NCBI GenBank assembly: GCA_903902745.1
Contig: CAIUWA010000025.1
Span: 1 to 45,709, forward strand
DNA length: 45,709 bases
Direction: 5' to 3'
From: an uncultured Opitutia bacterium
Lineage (GTDB): Bacteria; Verrucomicrobiota; Verrucomicrobiia; Opitutales; Opitutaceae
A program made the position numbers and the translations under genes. The notes beneath the pieces are model-generated. The model saw only the letters and a program-made list of their open reading frames with translations. It had not been told where the DNA came from and searched no databases. This document shows, one piece after another, positions 44,004 through 45,709 of the stretch (position 1 is the first letter of the stretch; every line of letters starts with the position of its first letter).

Positions 44004-44762
44004 TTATTTTCCCGCGCTCCAGCCGCTGTCGACCATGAAGGTGGTGCCGGTGACCATCACGGACTCGTCGGCGGCCAAGTAGAGGGCGGCGGCGGCAATT
44101 TCCTCGGGCTTGGCCATGCGGCCGGCGAGCTGCGTGCCTTCCATCTCCTTCCGCGCCGCCACGGGATCGGGATATTCCGCGAGGCGTTGCTGCACCCAGG
44201 GTGTCTCCACGCGGCAGGGGCAGATCGCGTTGAACCGCACGCCGGTGCTGGAGTGGTCGAGCGCCAGCGCCTTCGTCATACCGACGACAGCGAATTTCAC
44301 CGTCACATACGCGAAGCGGTCGCGCAGCGCGACCACCCCCGCGATCGAGGCGAGGTTGACCACGCTGCCCTTCCCACGCGCGAGCATGGCCGGTAGAAAC
44401 GCCTTGGTGACGAGGTACGTGCCGCGGACGTTCACCGCGACCAGCCGGTCAAAATCAGCCAGCGGTGTCTGCAGGATCGTGCCGACGCAGCCCACGCCGG
44501 CGTCGTTCACTAGGATATCAAGCGGCCCACCCACCGCGGCCACCGCGGCGGCGATGTCGGCTTCGTTGGTGATATCGAGCTTCAGGAAGCGCGCCTTGCC
44601 GCCAGCCGCATTGATCCGGGCGGTGGTGGCCGCTCCGCCTTTTTCGTCACGGTCCGTGGCAAACACAGTCGCGCCCGCCTGGGCAAAGGTTTCGGCAATG
44701 GCCGCGCCGATACCGGAGCCGGCACCAGTCACGAGGGTAATTTTATTTTTGAGGGAAAACAT
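44004..44762 (-). CDS. SDR family oxidoreductase (sugar or polyol dehydrogenase type)
   Basis: The protein has 252 residues, a classical SDR. The cofactor motif TGAGSGIG (12-19) and Asp37 after the second strand (ATDRD) favour NAD. The catalytic residues are Ser139, Tyr152 and Lys156 (NLASIAGVVALRDRFAYVTVK). Two positions are odd: NNAG reads NDAG (Asp87), and the usual CPG after strand 6 reads CPCRVETPW. The tail QQRLAEYPDPVAARKEMEGT (split) and GRMAKPEEIA resemble 2-keto-3-deoxy-L-fuconate and similar sugar-acid dehydrogenases, but this is only a resemblance. Confidence 0.86.
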   Translation of the reverse strand: MFSLKNKITLVTGAGSGIGAAIAETFAQAGATVFATDRDEKGGAATTARINAAGGKARFLKLDITNEADIAAAVAAVGGPLDILVNDAGVGCVGTILQTPLADFDRLVAVNVRGTYLVTKAFLPAMLARGKGSVVNLASIAGVVALRDRFAYVTVKFAVVGMTKALALDHSSTGVRFNAICPCRVETPWVQQRLAEYPDPVAARKEMEGTQLAGRMAKPEEIAAAALYLAADESVMVTGTTFMVDSGWSAGK

Positions 44763-44814
44763 GATGGGTAATTCCGCCTACACTCGGATGATGAGCACGG
44801 GGGAATCAAGCCCC

Positions 44815-44940
44815 GGATTTTTTTTGGCCACAAAGAGGCACAAAATGACACGATAAAAATCCTTCGGAGCGGATTGCTGATCGGGATCCCTCCGGATCGT
44901 TTTCGTGTCATTTTGTGCCTTTTCGTGGCCAAAAAAATCC
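44815..44940. repeat. Palindromic element, 'ggccacaaagaggcacaaaa' word family
   Basis: The left arm includes ggccacaaagaggcacaaaa followed by tgacacg (44826-44852). The right arm has cgtgtcattttgtgcctttt followed by cgtggcc (44904-44930). Both ends run into A or T tracts and ggatt/aatcc. The centre (44861-44896) pairs partly as tccttcgga/tccggatcg. It resembles 13544-13620. The rest of the 343-bp gap before hppA shows no clear promoter. Confidence 0.7.
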
Positions 44941-45105
44941 GTGGTTTGTCCTAACCGGATGTGCGGCCTCGAAGATTAGCCCGCGATAAGGTCCGAGTGC
45001 CTTAAAATTAGTCACGCTTTACCCGGCCTGATCGTCAAAAAATCAGCTCGCCGCCCGCCGCCCTAGGCCACAAACACGCTCCTTCCAACCCCGCCCCTTT
45101 CCCCT

Positions 45106-45709
45106 ATGACCCTCCCCAAATCCTGGCAGTTTGGCGCCGCCGCATTGGCTGCGTTCGCATCCCCCGCCCTTCGCGCAAGCGAGGCCGATATCAAGATCCC
45201 CGACCTCAAGTCCGTCAGCTTCTTCGATGGCTCTCTCAGCGGCAATGCCGTGCTGATGATCGGCCTCGTGGTCTGCGCCCTCGGCGTCGTCTACGGCTGG
45301 TGGCAGTACATCCAGACGAAAAACCTCCCGGTCCACTCCTCGATGGCCGCGGTTTCCCAAATCATCTGGGAAACCTGCAAGACGTACCTTTTCCAACAGG
45401 GCAAGTTCCTCGCCGCCCTCTGGGTGCTCATCGCCGTGTGCATGGCCTACTACTTCGGCGTGCTCTCGCACATGTCGCTCGCCCACGTCGTCATCGTCCT
45501 CGCCGCCTCGGTGCTCGGCATCCTCGGCAGCTACGGCGTCGCCTGGTTCGGCATCCGCATCAACACCGTCGCCAACAGCCGCGCCGCTTTCTCCGCCCTG
45601 CAAGGCAACGCCCTCGCCACGCTCCTCATCCCGCTCAAGTCCGGCATGAGCGTCGGCCTCCTCCTCGTCGCCATCGAGCTGTTCTTCATGATCTGCATCC
45701 TGGCGTTCC
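45106..45709 (+). CDS. hppA: Membrane-bound ion-translocating pyrophosphatase (3' end outside window)
   Basis: The first 201 residues are seen and the frame runs off the end. The ATG at 45106 starts an N-terminal signal-like segment (QFGAAALAAFASPALRA). Several membrane helices follow. Family markers are YIQTKNLPVHSSMAAVSQII, WETCKTYLFQQGKFLA, GVAWFGIRINTVANSR and LKSGMSVGLLLVAIELFF, which occur only in M-PPases (PF03030). The enzyme couples hydrolysis of pyrophosphate to pumping of H+ or Na+. The residues that decide ion choice and K+ dependence lie beyond the window. No good Shine-Dalgarno site is visible (cccctttcccct precedes the ATG). Confidence 0.9.
   Translation, partial: MTLPKSWQFGAAALAAFASPALRASEADIKIPDLKSVSFFDGSLSGNAVLMIGLVVCALGVVYGWWQYIQTKNLPVHSSMAAVSQIIWETCKTYLFQQGKFLAALWVLIAVCMAYYFGVLSHMSLAHVVIVLAASVLGILGSYGVAWFGIRINTVANSRAAFSALQGNALATLLIPLKSGMSVGLLLVAIELFFMICILAF

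Noticed and set aside
45043-45603. 186-residue minus-strand open frame at the window end
   Set aside because: It is antisense to the hppA gene and Asp/Glu/His-rich. The plus strand shows conserved pyrophosphatase motifs.

Overview
The window looks like a chromosomal segment of a GC-rich, Gram-negative bacterium of the Verrucomicrobiota, most likely an Opitutaceae relative. That placement is an inference. It rests on the gene repertoire: an arabinofuranosidase with an N-terminal binding domain, paired Gfo/Idh/MocA and xylose-isomerase-like sugar genes, an exo-muramidase NamZ, a membrane pyrophosphatase, and PilA/GspG-type pilins with C-termini ending in a GAR-TLT motif. It also rests on the many palindromic intergenic elements. 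No 16S gene is present to prove it.

Region 1 (1-17.8 kb) is mixed housekeeping and carbohydrate metabolism. It holds the 3' part of a GH51 arabinofuranosidase, a cytochrome b562-like protein, a dienelactone hydrolase, two RNA methyltransferases (TrmH/SpoU family and RlmM), an SDR oxidoreductase and a tandem pair of BON-domain proteins. It continues with glycerate kinase, a NamZ-type lipoprotein, an ORF6N protein, a sugar isomerase/oxidoreductase pair, an exported MsrB, and xseA coupled to a TVP38-like membrane protein. Nearly every gap in this region carries an imperfect palindrome whose arms are built from short repeated words. The families differ from gap to gap.

Region 2 (17.9-40.3 kb) is a surface-glycan or protein-glycosylation locus. 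Nine large polytopic proteins resembling GT-C (GT39/ArnT-like) glycosyltransferases are interspersed with three GT2 enzymes of the polyprenyl-phosphate-sugar synthase type, a DegT/DnrJ aminotransferase, a hexapeptide acyltransferase and a SAM methyltransferase. Many genes overlap by 4-17 bp. The GT2 enzymes would load sugars onto a lipid carrier on the cytoplasmic side, and the GT-C enzymes would transfer them outside the membrane.

Region 3 (40.3-41.5 kb) carries two paralogous type IV pilin-like genes. The first is well formed, with a strong ribosome binding site and a terminator. The second has no normal start codon and lies in an AT-rich patch. The last GT-C gene lies directly downstream of pilin 1, and its start codon touches the T-tract of the pilin terminator. 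This makes the pilin a candidate target of the glycosylation locus.

Region 4 (41.5-45.7 kb) is housekeeping: rsfS and nadD, a tRNA-Leu(UAA), a LysR regulator, a second SDR oxidoreductase, and the 5' part of hppA, which runs off the window end.
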